This document shows, in pieces, positions 26,353 to 35,083 of a DNA stretch of 64,000 nucleotides. Positions within the stretch are counted from its first letter, which is position 1. Every line of letters starts with the position of its first letter. The stretch spans positions 1-64,000 of the forward strand of contig NZ_VFIA01000026.1 of the NCBI RefSeq assembly GCF_014282275.1, given 5' to 3'. This stretch comes from Spirosoma utsteinense (GTDB lineage: Bacteria; Bacteroidota; Bacteroidia; Cytophagales; Spirosomataceae). The notes under the pieces are model-generated. The model was given only the letters and a program-made list of their open reading frames with translations. It was not told the DNA's origin and did no database searches. Both the position numbers and the translations under genes were made by a program.

Positions 26353-27240
26353 CTACGCCTTGCGTATCATCCGGTCGAAAACGGCACGCTGCGTGTTCAT
26401 CGACGCCACCTTATCGGCCGGATTGGTGTGGCATTCGAGGAGTACCCAGCCTTTGTACTTCATCGTTACCAGATTGGTCAGCAGGTCCTGATACGGATAG
26501 TCGGTTCGGTCCAGTTCCCGAACATGACAAGTGGCACCGAACCGGCTTTTGACCAGGTCGAAGTTGGCCTGAAATCCGTTGCCGTTCAGGTCCTGCGGGT
26601 TGCAGTTCCAGCAAATGGCCGCATTAGGGTGGGCGGCCACATCCATGATCCGTTTCGTCATGGGTAGTTCCTGCGTTTCTTCACCGTGAACTTCCAGCCG
26701 GATCTGCTGGCCCAGTTCAGCACCATAGCGGGCCAGTTCATTCAGCGACTCGCCAATTTGAGCGACTGTTTTCTCTGTCGGCACCTCCTTGTGCAGGGCG
26801 TTGGGCTTTACCTTCACCCCCGACCCGCCCACATCGGCACTCAAGCGGATAAATTCTTTGGCTCGGTCAATGGACGCTTTCAATTTGGCTTGATCGACAA
26901 AATCAAACTGCTGGTTTGTTCCAAGTCCAACCAGTTGAACCGGGCTGTCGGCAAACCGCTTTCTAACCTCCAGCCGCTGGGCCGCATTCAGATCCGGCAT
27001 CACGTTATGGGCGTGCTCTACCCGTAGTTCCACCCCCAGAATGCCGGTATCGGCGCAATTCTTGATCAGCGTCGGTAACGCCCAGTCCTTGCCCCACAAA
27101 TAGGTTACAAACCCCAGTTTAACACCTGACTTTTTCCACGCCAGTTCAGTAGCCATGGCCGGTCCCGCCACCAGAGCGGTTCCGGCCATCAGCGACATGT
27201 TTCTGAGAAATGTTTTTCTGTCAATAACAGCCATTGCCAT
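26353..27240 (-). CDS. Sugar phosphate isomerase/epimerase-family TIM-barrel protein, exported
   Basis: This 295-residue protein is a xylose-isomerase-like TIM barrel. An N-terminal hydrophobic signal (SLMAGTALVAGPAMA) preceded by DRKTFLRN suggests export, possibly through Tat with an atypical RK pair. Candidate metal-binding regions are GVELRVEH, RLEVHGEE, CWNCNPQD and the final VLLECHTNP. Such barrels isomerise, epimerise or dehydrate sugars and inositols. The gene is convergent with the ABC exporter, sharing abutting stop codons, and lies downstream of an aldo/keto reductase gene on the same strand. The reaction cannot be assigned. Confidence 0.82.
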   Translation of the reverse strand: MAMAVIDRKTFLRNMSLMAGTALVAGPAMATELAWKKSGVKLGFVTYLWGKDWALPTLIKNCADTGILGVELRVEHAHNVMPDLNAAQRLEVRKRFADSPVQLVGLGTNQQFDFVDQAKLKASIDRAKEFIRLSADVGGSGVKVKPNALHKEVPTEKTVAQIGESLNELARYGAELGQQIRLEVHGEETQELPMTKRIMDVAAHPNAAICWNCNPQDLNGNGFQANFDLVKSRFGATCHVRELDRTDYPYQDLLTNLVTMKYKGWVLLECHTNPADKVASMNTQRAVFDRMIRKA

Positions 27241-27338
27241 TCGGTTTACTGATTGAAGAAGCCCTGCTCAGCGAGTGGGCTGTACAACCGGTAAAGTGTA
27301 GCGCTTCACGTAATTACTTACCGGGAGGTTCTGGCAGG

Positions 27339-28319
27339 TCAGTCGAAGCCCAGTACCGGATGCGGCTGATAGGCGGCCTCCAGTTGCCGGATCTCATCGT
27401 CCGACAAGGTGATGGACAGCGCCCCGACGGCGTCTTCCAGATGGCCGGGTTTGCTGGCACCAATGATGGGGGCTGTAACGACGGGCTTAGAAAACAGCCA
27501 GGCCAGAGCAATTTGCGTAGCGGGAATGCCGCGGGCTTCGCCCAGCTTCGTAACCAGATCGGCAATGTCAAAATCATCGTCGCGACTATAGAGTGATTTG
27601 CCGAAAGCGTCGGTCTTAGCCCGTTCGGTTTCGTTGCGTTCCCGGCTGCGTTTGCCCGTCAGCAGGCCCCGCGCCAGGGGCGACCAGGGAATGACGGCTA
27701 TTTTCTGATCCCGGCAAAAGGGCAGCATCTCCCGTTCTTCTTCGCGATAGACCAGATTGTATTGAGGCTGCATGGATACAAAACGGGTCCACCCGTTCAG
27801 ATCGGCCGTATACTGGGCCTTGGCAAACTGCCAGGCATGCATGGACGATGCACCGATGTACCGCGCCTTTCCGGCTTTAACCACATCGTGAAGCGCTTCC
27901 ATCGTTTCTTCGACAGGCGTGTTGTAATCCCAGCGGTGAATCTGGTACAGGTCGACATAGTCTGTCCCCAGCCGTTTCAGGCTCGCGTCGATGGCCTGCA
28001 TGATGTGCTTGCGCGATAGGCCCCCGTCGTTTGGGCCGGGGCCCATGGGGTTGAATACCTTCGTGGCCAGCACCACCTCATCGCGGCTGGCAAAATCGCG
28101 CAGGGCCCGGCCAACGACTTCTTCGCTGGCACCCGCCGAGTACACATCGGCCGTATCGAAAAAGTTGATACCCATTTCCAGCGCCTGCTGAACGAACGGA
28201 CGACTTTTCTCCTCGTCCAGTGCCCAGGGCCAGCGGTCTGTCGGGCGGCCATAGGTCATACAACCCAGGCAAAGTTTTGAGACCATCAGGCCCGTATTTC
28301 CAAAGCGAACGTATTCCAT
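27339..28319 (-). CDS. Aldo/keto reductase
   Basis: The 326-residue product is an NADPH-dependent aldo/keto reductase of the YajO/Tas type. The start MEYVRFGNTGLMVSKLCLG is typical, and the catalytic tetrad can be placed: Asp and Tyr in FFDTADVYSAG, Lys in LATKVFN and His in YQIHRWDYN. The cofactor-binding C-terminal region GASKPGHLEDAV is present. I choose the ATG at 28319; the in-frame ATG at 28388 adds 23 residues without family similarity. It is divergent from the M81 gene. Confidence 0.93.
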   Translation of the reverse strand: MEYVRFGNTGLMVSKLCLGCMTYGRPTDRWPWALDEEKSRPFVQQALEMGINFFDTADVYSAGASEEVVGRALRDFASRDEVVLATKVFNPMGPGPNDGGLSRKHIMQAIDASLKRLGTDYVDLYQIHRWDYNTPVEETMEALHDVVKAGKARYIGASSMHAWQFAKAQYTADLNGWTRFVSMQPQYNLVYREEEREMLPFCRDQKIAVIPWSPLARGLLTGKRSRERNETERAKTDAFGKSLYSRDDDFDIADLVTKLGEARGIPATQIALAWLFSKPVVTAPIIGASKPGHLEDAVGALSITLSDDEIRQLEAAYQPHPVLGFD

Positions 28320-28467
28320 AGTAATTGAGTAGACTATACTGACTACTGTAACCCATCCGGGCAGGTATGGTTTGTCTGGATGGGACAACCGGCGAACAAA
28401 AGCAATTTATCAGCTATATTTTGCCGGGAGATGAAGACGGCTCTGCTGAATCGGTTAAATTGTGGGC

Positions 28468-30042
28468 ATGAAACATATCTTTCTGGGGCTTTCAGCCTGG
28501 TTTTTCAGCATCATTCCCGGCCTGGCCCAACAAGCAACGAACGCCGGGACAACCAATCTCCCCCGTATTGGCATAGCGGGTTTAGGGATCGAATCCAGTA
28601 CGTTTTCACCGGCCGTCACGCAGGAGGAAGCGTTCCATGCCCGGTACGGGGCGGCTGTTTTTGCCCCCTACCCCTTTCTGAGCGCTACCTCTCCCCTGCG
28701 CCAGCAGGCAACCTGGCTCCCTGCCCTGGTAGGAAAATCACTTCCCGGAGGAGCCGTAACCCGGGAAGCCTACGAGTCACTGGTGACCAAAACGCTGGAT
28801 TCACTTCGGAAAAATGGCCCCTACGATGGCTTGTTCTTCGATATCCACGGTGCCATGAGCGTCGTCGGGCTGGACGATCCGGAAGGTGATTTCATTACCC
28901 GAATCAGAAAGGTGATCGGCGATAAAACCCTCATTTCCACCTCCATGGATTTACACGGCAACGTATCCTGGCGGCTGGCACAGCAGTCGGACCTGATCAC
29001 CTGCTACCGGATGGCACCCCACGAAGATGCCTTGCAAAGTAAAGAGCGGGCCGTAGTCAATCTGCTGACGCGCATCCGGACCGGGAAGGGAAAGCCTGCC
29101 TACAAAGCCTGGATACCCATCCCGATTCTGCTGCCCGGCGAACAGACCAGTACCCGCATCGAACCGGGCAAGAGCCTGTATCAGCAGGTAGAACCAATGG
29201 CTGCCCAACCCGGCATTGTCGATGCGGCTATCTGGATTGGCTACGCCTGGGCCGATGAGCCTCGCAACCACGCCGTGGTTATGGTCACCGGAGACGACAA
29301 GCAGAAAGTGACGCAGGCCGCCGAGAAACTGGCCCTCGATTTCTGGAACGTGCGCACCCAGTTCGACTTCGTAGCGCCTACCGGTACGCTGGAGAAATGC
29401 CTGACCAACGCGCTTGCCAGCAAAAAACAGCCTTTTTTCATCAGCGATACCGGCGATAATCCTACGGCCGGCGGTGCGGGTGATGTGACCTGGACACTCA
29501 CGCAGTTACTGGCCCGCCCCGAATTCAGGCGTGCCGACGGCCCATCGCTGATTTACGCGTCTATCCCCGACCCGGATCTGGTAAAGAAAGCCATCGCGGC
29601 TGGCGTTGGCGGCCACGTTGAGGGAACCGCCGGCGCACGGGTAGACGCCCGTTTTGCCCCGCCGGTTCCGCTGAACGGCACCGTAGAATCGATCGTGAAA
29701 GGGGATAAAGATGCCGAAGTGGAAGTAGTCGTGAAAGTAGGCAGTATACACGTTATCGTTACCCAGAAACGTAAGCCTTACCACAAAGAGAACGATTTTA
29801 CCCGGCTCGGTCTCAAGCCGCGCCAATCGGCTATTGTGGTCGTGAAAATCGGATACCTCGAACCGGAGCTGTACGCTATGCAGGCCGACTGGATCATGGC
29901 CCTGACACCCGGGGGCGTCAACCAGGATCTGGCCCGCCTGCCGTACAAACGGATTCAACGGCCTATGTTCCCGTTCGACAAAGACATGAAAAAACCTGAC
30001 CTGTCGGCCAAATTTGTGCCCCTGTCCGGTAGCGTCCGGTAG
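28468..30042 (+). CDS. M81 family metallopeptidase (MlrC-like), exported
   Basis: This 524-residue protein belongs to the M81/MlrC family, named for microcystinase C, the linearised-microcystin peptidase. A signal peptide ends PGLAQQ. The N-terminal domain contains GLGIESSTFSP and the probable metal-binding region FDIHGAMSV with STSMDLHGN; the C-terminal domain contains SDTGDNPTAGGAGD. In most bacteria these proteins have unknown substrates. A GTG at 28462 lies two codons upstream of the chosen ATG at 28468 and is less likely. It is bounded by a hairpin at 30169-30220. Confidence 0.88.
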   Translation: MKHIFLGLSAWFFSIIPGLAQQATNAGTTNLPRIGIAGLGIESSTFSPAVTQEEAFHARYGAAVFAPYPFLSATSPLRQQATWLPALVGKSLPGGAVTREAYESLVTKTLDSLRKNGPYDGLFFDIHGAMSVVGLDDPEGDFITRIRKVIGDKTLISTSMDLHGNVSWRLAQQSDLITCYRMAPHEDALQSKERAVVNLLTRIRTGKGKPAYKAWIPIPILLPGEQTSTRIEPGKSLYQQVEPMAAQPGIVDAAIWIGYAWADEPRNHAVVMVTGDDKQKVTQAAEKLALDFWNVRTQFDFVAPTGTLEKCLTNALASKKQPFFISDTGDNPTAGGAGDVTWTLTQLLARPEFRRADGPSLIYASIPDPDLVKKAIAAGVGGHVEGTAGARVDARFAPPVPLNGTVESIVKGDKDAEVEVVVKVGSIHVIVTQKRKPYHKENDFTRLGLKPRQSAIVVVKIGYLEPELYAMQADWIMALTPGGVNQDLARLPYKRIQRPMFPFDKDMKKPDLSAKFVPLSGSVR

Positions 30043-30168
30043 CCTGGACTGCCAATCGACGTATCCCTATTCAGTCCGGCGATGGCGTCGGGGCCCTTAC
30101 GTTTCTGGCTACCAGAACGTACTCGATAAGGCTATTGTCAAGTCCTAAGCTGACTGTCACTAAAGCAC

Positions 30169-30220
30169 TCTCATTCGTATAGCCATAGCCTTCGTAAACG
30201 GGTATGGCTATACGAATGAG
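30169..30220. terminator. 18-bp hairpin between convergent M81 and DUF2892 genes
   Basis: Perfect 18-bp arms (30169-30186 and 30203-30220) with a 16-base loop lie in the 297-base gap between the convergent M81 and DUF2892 genes. Nothing else was recognised in that gap. Confidence 0.65.
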
Positions 30221-30339
30221 TGAACACATCCAACCGGGCGGCAAGGCCACTGTTGAATGCATCAGGTTTACTACGGTTCAGGTTACAGCCGTTTTGGTGG
30301 GGCCGTATGCGATGGACCTACTGGCTCACACCCGCCGGG

Positions 30340-30543
30340 CTAGTTTCGTTTGCAGGTACTGATACCCACCAGGGTATAGAGCGGGCAAAAACTCACCAGA
30401 CTCGTCAGCAGGAAAATTCCTGAAGCAACGATCAAAACAATACCGGGCGTGCCCGTTACCACACCCGTTGCGTACAGCGTAATGGCACCAATAGCCAGCA
30501 GTGTCCGGATAACCCGATCGGTCATACCCATGTTCTTTTTCAT
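30340..30543 (-). CDS. DUF2892 family inner-membrane protein (YgaP-like)
   Basis: This 67-residue protein has the DUF2892 pattern: a basic N-terminus (MGMTDRVIRTLLA), two transmembrane helices with a small TGTPG turn, and a Cys-containing end (SFCPLYTLVGIST). In other bacteria this domain is often fused to or beside rhodanese sulfurtransferases, as in YgaP. Here it lies near a rhodanese-containing persulfide dioxygenase, which supports a shared role in sulfur handling. It is the last gene of a minus-strand series. Confidence 0.85.
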   Translation of the reverse strand: MKKNMGMTDRVIRTLLAIGAITLYATGVVTGTPGIVLIVASGIFLLTSLVSFCPLYTLVGISTCKRN

Positions 30544-30682
30544 ACAGCAATAATCGTTAGTTGGTGAATACCGGAATCAGCGCTTAGCCCGCCCTGAGAT
30601 CCGGGCAGAACCGGTTTATGGCAGGCAGGTCGGCTGCTGAAACAAAGGACGACGTTCCTGCTGCCAATGTCAGTAACCGATG

Positions 30683-31303
30683 TTACAGCCTAACTTCTAT
30701 ACCATCGGGATGCTGCGTAATTTTCTTTTCGTGTTCCAGCTTTTTCGTAACCCGGCTTATAGCCTCCCGGGATGTTCCCAGCGCGTCGGCTATTTCGCGG
30801 TGCCGGATACGAATGAATGGATTACCGGTCAGGCGGGCTTTCTCACGCAGAAAATTCAGGATACGGACGTCCAGGTGTTCGAACAGAACTTCGTGAATAG
30901 TATCCAGCAGATCGAGGTAGCGCAGGTTGTTGAGCTGGTGAAAGAAGAGATGCAAGGCCGGGAAATTAAGGAGCCATTCCCGAACCATGTCTGATGGCAG
31001 CAACAGGAGTTCGCTGTCAGCTTCTGTTCGGGCAGTGATCCGGCTGGTTTCATCCCGCAGCACACTGAAGAAAGACATGATACAACTTTCTTCGGGCCGA
31101 ATGTAATAGAGCAGAAGTTCCCGGTCTTCGTAGCGGGTCAGCACCTTGACCAGCCCCGTCAGCACCAGGGGAACAACCTGAATGAACTGCCCCTCCCGGA
31201 TAAGCTCAACACCTTTCGGAACAGCTTTCACGACTCCTTTTCTCAGAATATCATCTTTCAGCTCCTGAGGGAAGGCATTGAACGAACCGGGAAGTCGTGT
31301 CAT
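30683..31303 (-). CDS. Crp/Fnr family transcriptional regulator
   Basis: The 206-residue product has an N-terminal cyclic-nucleotide-binding-like beta-barrel (residues 20-115) and a C-terminal helix-turn-helix (REIADALGTSREAISRV). The barrel lacks the usual cAMP-contact motif and has no Fnr-type cysteine cluster, so the signal is unknown. It begins 20 bases after the peroxiredoxin stop codon and is probably co-transcribed with it. A second member of the family lies at 33656-34291. Confidence 0.9.
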   Translation of the reverse strand: MTRLPGSFNAFPQELKDDILRKGVVKAVPKGVELIREGQFIQVVPLVLTGLVKVLTRYEDRELLLYYIRPEESCIMSFFSVLRDETSRITARTEADSELLLLPSDMVREWLLNFPALHLFFHQLNNLRYLDLLDTIHEVLFEHLDVRILNFLREKARLTGNPFIRIRHREIADALGTSREAISRVTKKLEHEKKITQHPDGIEVRL

Positions 31304-31323
31304 GCTACGGGAAGGCCAGGATT

Positions 31324-31971
31324 TTAAAGGGACTTGGTTGCCAGGTAAAAATCCATCATCTCCAGACCGCTGTTTACGCGCTCATCGAGGGCTTCCAGCG
31401 TCTTTGGAGCAGGCAGGATCACGTTGTCGCCCGGCTGCCAGTTGAGCGGCATCGAGCAACTGTTCTCGGCCGATGTTTGCAGCGCGGTCAGGCACCGTTT
31501 TATTTCGTCCATACTACGGCCTACATTCATGGGGTAGTACATAATCAGCCGGATGACACCCATAGGATCGACAATAAAGACGGCTCTGACAGCCGCGGTT
31601 TCGCTTTCGCCGGGCTGAAGCATACCCCACAGCTTGGATACGCTCATGTCGATATCGGCTACGATGGGGAATTTGAACAGCACACCCGTGTTCTTCCGTA
31701 CGTTTTCTACCCAGGCAATGTGTGAGTGAATGCTATCGATGCTCAGGCCCAGCAGTTTTGCATTTCGGGTAGCAAAGAAGCTGTCCTGTTCTTTCGCAAA
31801 GCCGCTCATCTCGGTTGTGCAGACCGGCGTAAAATCGGCGGGATGGGAGAAAAAGACGACCCAGCTACCCTGGTTGTAATCAGAAAAGTTAAGTTTCCCG
31901 GTTGTTGTTACGGCGTTAAAATCAGGGGCCTTATCGCCAATGCGGGGCATGCCTGTCAGTTCGTTGTTCAT
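31324..31971 (-). CDS. 1-Cys peroxiredoxin (Prx6 type)
   Basis: This 215-residue peroxiredoxin has the peroxidatic Cys51 in HPADFTPVCTTE and a long C-terminal domain (about residues 165-215) typical of the Prx6 group. It reduces hydrogen peroxide or organic peroxides in the cytoplasm. A further Cys occurs near residue 140 and another near 150, but not in the standard resolving position. The gene lies between a persulfide dioxygenase gene and a Crp/Fnr gene on the same strand, which suggests a combined response to peroxide and reactive sulfur. Confidence 0.92.
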   Translation of the reverse strand: MNNELTGMPRIGDKAPDFNAVTTTGKLNFSDYNQGSWVVFFSHPADFTPVCTTEMSGFAKEQDSFFATRNAKLLGLSIDSIHSHIAWVENVRKNTGVLFKFPIVADIDMSVSKLWGMLQPGESETAAVRAVFIVDPMGVIRLIMYYPMNVGRSMDEIKRCLTALQTSAENSCSMPLNWQPGDNVILPAPKTLEALDERVNSGLEMMDFYLATKSL

Positions 31972-32074
31972 TGTCGTTCGCTCGCTTTCACGAGTCGTTT
32001 GGGCTACGGCTAATCCGTAAAATGTAGATGTATGGTATGTGTATAGTCACTTAAACGAGTGGCCGCAAAGAAGC

Positions 32075-33490
32075 TCAGTACACCGCAGCCTCTGCCGTTC
32101 CGGTTAAAACAGGATTTCCTTTGGCAACCCATTCGTTCATTCCCGCCGAGTAGTTTACCACGTTATCGAACCCGTTTCTGACCAGTATCGAGTAGCCAAT
32201 AGCAGCCCGATCGCCCCCCTGACAATGAATCACGACGGGCTTGTCCCGGCTGATCTTGTCAAGGTTTTTGTCGAGGGTGCCGATAAAGATATTTTCTGCC
32301 CCTTCGATATGGCCGGCGGCATATTCGGAAGCACCCCGTAAGTCGATGACCTGCACATCGGTTCGGCCCAGATAGGACCGGAACGTTTCCTGATCGATAA
32401 CGCGGGCCGGAACCAGGTCGACGCCGGGCGTGGTCACATCCTCGATGTAGCCATACATGTTGTCCAGACCAATCCGCATGAGTTTACGGGTAAGCTCCTC
32501 GATCTGCTGATCCGTTGCGAGTAGCATAAACGGTTCCTCATAACTCATAAACCAGCCCATCCAGGTCGAAAACGCGTTGTTATCCTGAATAGTAAGGCTT
32601 CCCGGAATGAAGCCCCCGGCCACCTCGGCTTTATCCCGTGTATCGATCAGCTTTATCCCGCTGGCCAGGGCGGCCTTTACTTCGGCCGGACTGAGTTTTT
32701 TCTGGGATGGCACCTGGGTCAGCAGCCGACGATCGACTTTGTTGAGCTTTTTCATCATCGCGAAATACCGGGGCGGCTCAGGCTGATCGGTCAAAAGATA
32801 ATGAACGAAACCCTCCTCATCGTCTTCATACTGCAGTGCCCAGTTCCTGATCTTCTCGTAACCAACGGTTGTGCTGGGTACAGCACCTAACGCTTTGCCG
32901 CAGGCCGATCCGGCACCGTGACCCGGCCAAACCTGAAGGTAGTCGGGCAGGCCGCTGAACGTTTGAATAGACTGGAACATCTGGTGAGCACCCAGCTCCT
33001 GCGTGCCGATAAGACCAGCCGCTTTCTCCAGCAAATCGGGGCGGCCGATATCGCCTACGAACACAAAATCGCCGGTAAACAGCATAACTGGCTGCGCCGA
33101 TGCGGGCTTGTCGGTCAGCAGGAAGCTGATGCTTTCGGGGGTGTGACCCGGCGTATGAATTACGTCAAGAACGAGGTTACCCACGCTGATCACGTCTCCG
33201 TTTTTCAATCCCTCGTGTTCAAAGGCGTAGGCCCAGTCGGGGCCACCTTCGTCAGAAAGAAACAGCCGGGCACCGGTCAGAGCGGCCAGTTCCCGCGAAC
33301 CGGCCAGGAAATCGGCGTGAATGTGTGTTTCGGTGATGTGGGTGATACGCAACCCGTTCTCTTCGGCAATAGCGAGGTAGGTATCGACATCCCGTTTAGG
33401 GTCAATGACGATAGCCTCCCCTGTTTTCTGGCAGCCAACGAGGTAACTTCCCTGCGCCAGACTCTTATCGTATATGTGTTGGAAAAACAT
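32075..33490 (-). CDS. Persulfide dioxygenase-rhodanese fusion (ETHE1/CstB-like)
   Basis: The 471-residue product combines an MBL-fold persulfide dioxygenase domain (residues 1-240) with two rhodanese domains (about 265-350 and 370-465). The dioxygenase iron ligands are visible in THIHADFLAGS, HTPGHTPES and GDFVFVGDIGRPDL. The second rhodanese domain has an active-site Cys423 in HCQGGDRA, whereas the first lacks a catalytic cysteine. The architecture matches CstB-type proteins, which oxidise low-molecular-weight persulfides to sulfite/thiosulfate. A Crp-like palindrome lies 65 bases upstream. It is the central enzyme of the sulfur island. Confidence 0.93.
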   Translation of the reverse strand: MFFQHIYDKSLAQGSYLVGCQKTGEAIVIDPKRDVDTYLAIAEENGLRITHITETHIHADFLAGSRELAALTGARLFLSDEGGPDWAYAFEHEGLKNGDVISVGNLVLDVIHTPGHTPESISFLLTDKPASAQPVMLFTGDFVFVGDIGRPDLLEKAAGLIGTQELGAHQMFQSIQTFSGLPDYLQVWPGHGAGSACGKALGAVPSTTVGYEKIRNWALQYEDDEEGFVHYLLTDQPEPPRYFAMMKKLNKVDRRLLTQVPSQKKLSPAEVKAALASGIKLIDTRDKAEVAGGFIPGSLTIQDNNAFSTWMGWFMSYEEPFMLLATDQQIEELTRKLMRIGLDNMYGYIEDVTTPGVDLVPARVIDQETFRSYLGRTDVQVIDLRGASEYAAGHIEGAENIFIGTLDKNLDKISRDKPVVIHCQGGDRAAIGYSILVRNGFDNVVNYSAGMNEWVAKGNPVLTGTAEAAVY

Positions 33491-33555
33491 GCGTGTACGT
33501 TTTTACTGGTAGTTGAATGTCTGAATCAAAAGTACAGGTCCGGCACTACGGAATC

Positions 33556-33571
33556 AGTGACTTTTATCACT
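33556..33571. promoter_or_regulatory. Crp/Fnr-type palindromic operator upstream of the persulfide dioxygenase gene
   Basis: The sequence AGTGA-N6-TCACT is a perfect palindrome with the geometry of Crp/Fnr-family sites. It lies 66 bases from the persulfide dioxygenase start, in the 165-base gap after the Crp/Fnr gene at 33656-34291. That gene's product, or the second family member, is the obvious candidate to bind it. Confidence 0.6.
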
Positions 33572-33655
33572 CAGAACAGGCAATTAGATCAGCAATTCCC
33601 GACCGATCATATAAACCGGAATGGGCAACGTAAAAGCCAAAAGAGCCCGGAGGGA

Positions 33656-34291
33656 TTACAGAATCTCTATTTTGTTGCGCATGAGCTGGATCTGTCCGTT
33701 TTTCTCCAATTGCTTGAGCAGGCGGGAAATAACCTCGCGGGAGGTGGCCATTTCCTGAGCGATCTCTTCGTGGGTGACCGTCAGCACCCGGCACTGGCAG
33801 CTTTCTGTTTTTTTGTGGAGGTACGTCAGCAGCCGCTCATCCAGCTTGTGAAAAACCACCTCGTCGATGGTAGCCAGCAAATTGTCGAACCGCTTTTGGT
33901 AGGTCTGAAAAACGAACTGCTTCCAGGTCGGGAACCGACACATCCATTCATCAACTTTTTCAACCGGAATGGCGATCAGTTCAGTCTCTTCTTCGGCAAT
34001 GGCCGTCACTTCACTCTGTTTGCTCCCCAGGCAACAGGTCAGCGACATGGCGCAGGTATCGAGTTCCCCCAGGTAATACAACAGCACCTCCCGGCCTTCC
34101 TTATCGGGCCGCATGATTTTCACCGATCCATTCAGGATGAACGGAACCGACCGGATGTATTCGCCCGGCCGGATCAGGTAAGCGCCGACCGGCACTTGCT
34201 TGAACTGGCTATAACGAACCAGTTCGTCCAGCAGCGCCAGTTCAAACTTGCCCGAAAGTGCTTTCTGTAAATAGTCTATGGTGAGGTTCAT
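33656..34291 (-). CDS. Crp/Fnr family regulator with cysteine cluster
   Basis: This 211-residue regulator has a cyclic-nucleotide-binding-like domain (residues 15-120) and a C-terminal helix-turn-helix (HEEIAQEMATSREVISRLL). It contains Cys80, Cys86 and Cys87 in TCAMSLTCCLG, plus a CQC pair near residue 167 just before the DNA-binding domain. These thiols could sense oxidants or persulfides; that is an inference. It lies upstream of the persulfide dioxygenase gene on the same strand, with an operator-like palindrome between them. Confidence 0.9.
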   Translation of the reverse strand: MNLTIDYLQKALSGKFELALLDELVRYSQFKQVPVGAYLIRPGEYIRSVPFILNGSVKIMRPDKEGREVLLYYLGELDTCAMSLTCCLGSKQSEVTAIAEEETELIAIPVEKVDEWMCRFPTWKQFVFQTYQKRFDNLLATIDEVVFHKLDERLLTYLHKKTESCQCRVLTVTHEEIAQEMATSREVISRLLKQLEKNGQIQLMRNKIEIL

Positions 34292-34475
34292 AATTGAATG
34301 TCAACGCAGGTTAGGTTATCAGCAAGACACAATGTCCCAGCTTCTTTAACAGTCGTTTCAGCGTTGCAGTTGCCTTAACCAGCCCTATTGGCCGACCAAC
34401 ACTGGCATGGATCAACGAATTGTCGGTACAGATCAACGGTTACCAGTGCGCGTAGACAGAGGGGCCGGGCCCGGC

Positions 34476-35066
34476 TTACTCTAACTTCGAAAAGGGGAGC
34501 AGCATAGGTACCTGTTTTTGGTACTGCCGGTACTGATGCCCGAAGACCGTTAGCAGTTTCTGCTCTTCAAAATAGATTCCGATCCGGATATAGAGAAAGG
34601 CAAATCCATCGAAAAGCAAATTGGTCAAGGTTGGCTGTCGTACCAACAGGCCAGCCAGTACGATCAGGAGCGCTACGTAAAGTGGATGCCGTACATACCG
34701 CAGCAGCCCCTGCCGACGCAACGTTTCTGGTTTCGCGGCCGTTTGCCGGGGTGGCCAGCCGGCAAATTCGGCCAGGTCATAACCGCGTAACGCTGTCACC
34801 CCCAGTACTACCCCCAAAACGATCAGCCCCAGACCGATCATTTCAGACCCGGTCCATACCAGGATAGTCTGGCGCGGGGCCGCCCCATAGGCCAACAGAA
34901 CAGGCAGGAACGTGACTAGGGCAACGGCATTATAGACCAGCCGGTAGTACCGAAAGAATCGGGCTCCAGCTTTGACCGCCCATTGCTTGAATGCCGTGGC
35001 CGCCGTCAGGCTATGCAACGCCCCAAAGAGTAACCAGGCCAGAAAAAGCGGAACGTAGGCAGACAT
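34476..35066 (-). CDS. NnrU/MddA-like membrane methyltransferase (ICMT superfamily)
   Basis: The 196-residue product has five or more hydrophobic segments and the C-terminal signature of isoprenylcysteine-methyltransferase-like proteins: LRYVRHPLYVALL, then FEEQKLLTVFGHQYRQYQKQVP. This superfamily includes NnrU and MddA, which methylates methanethiol to dimethyl sulfide. The protein is shorter than characterised MddA enzymes (about 250 residues or more), so the exact reaction is uncertain. Its position beside a sulfur-oxidation cluster makes a thiol substrate attractive. It follows the GNAT-like gene by 17 bases and is probably co-transcribed with it. Confidence 0.75.
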   Translation of the reverse strand: MSAYVPLFLAWLLFGALHSLTAATAFKQWAVKAGARFFRYYRLVYNAVALVTFLPVLLAYGAAPRQTILVWTGSEMIGLGLIVLGVVLGVTALRGYDLAEFAGWPPRQTAAKPETLRRQGLLRYVRHPLYVALLIVLAGLLVRQPTLTNLLFDGFAFLYIRIGIYFEEQKLLTVFGHQYRQYQKQVPMLLPFSKLE

Positions 35067-35083
35067 CGTATGTTGGCGTTTTC

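Noticed and set aside
30071-30262. 63-residue minus-strand frame between the M81 and DUF2892 genes
   Set aside because: It runs straight through the 18-bp hairpin and has no protein-like pattern.
32918-34270. 450-residue plus-strand open frame opposite the persulfide dioxygenase and Crp/Fnr genes
   Set aside because: It spans two real minus-strand genes and the promoter between them, and its translation has no domain signature.
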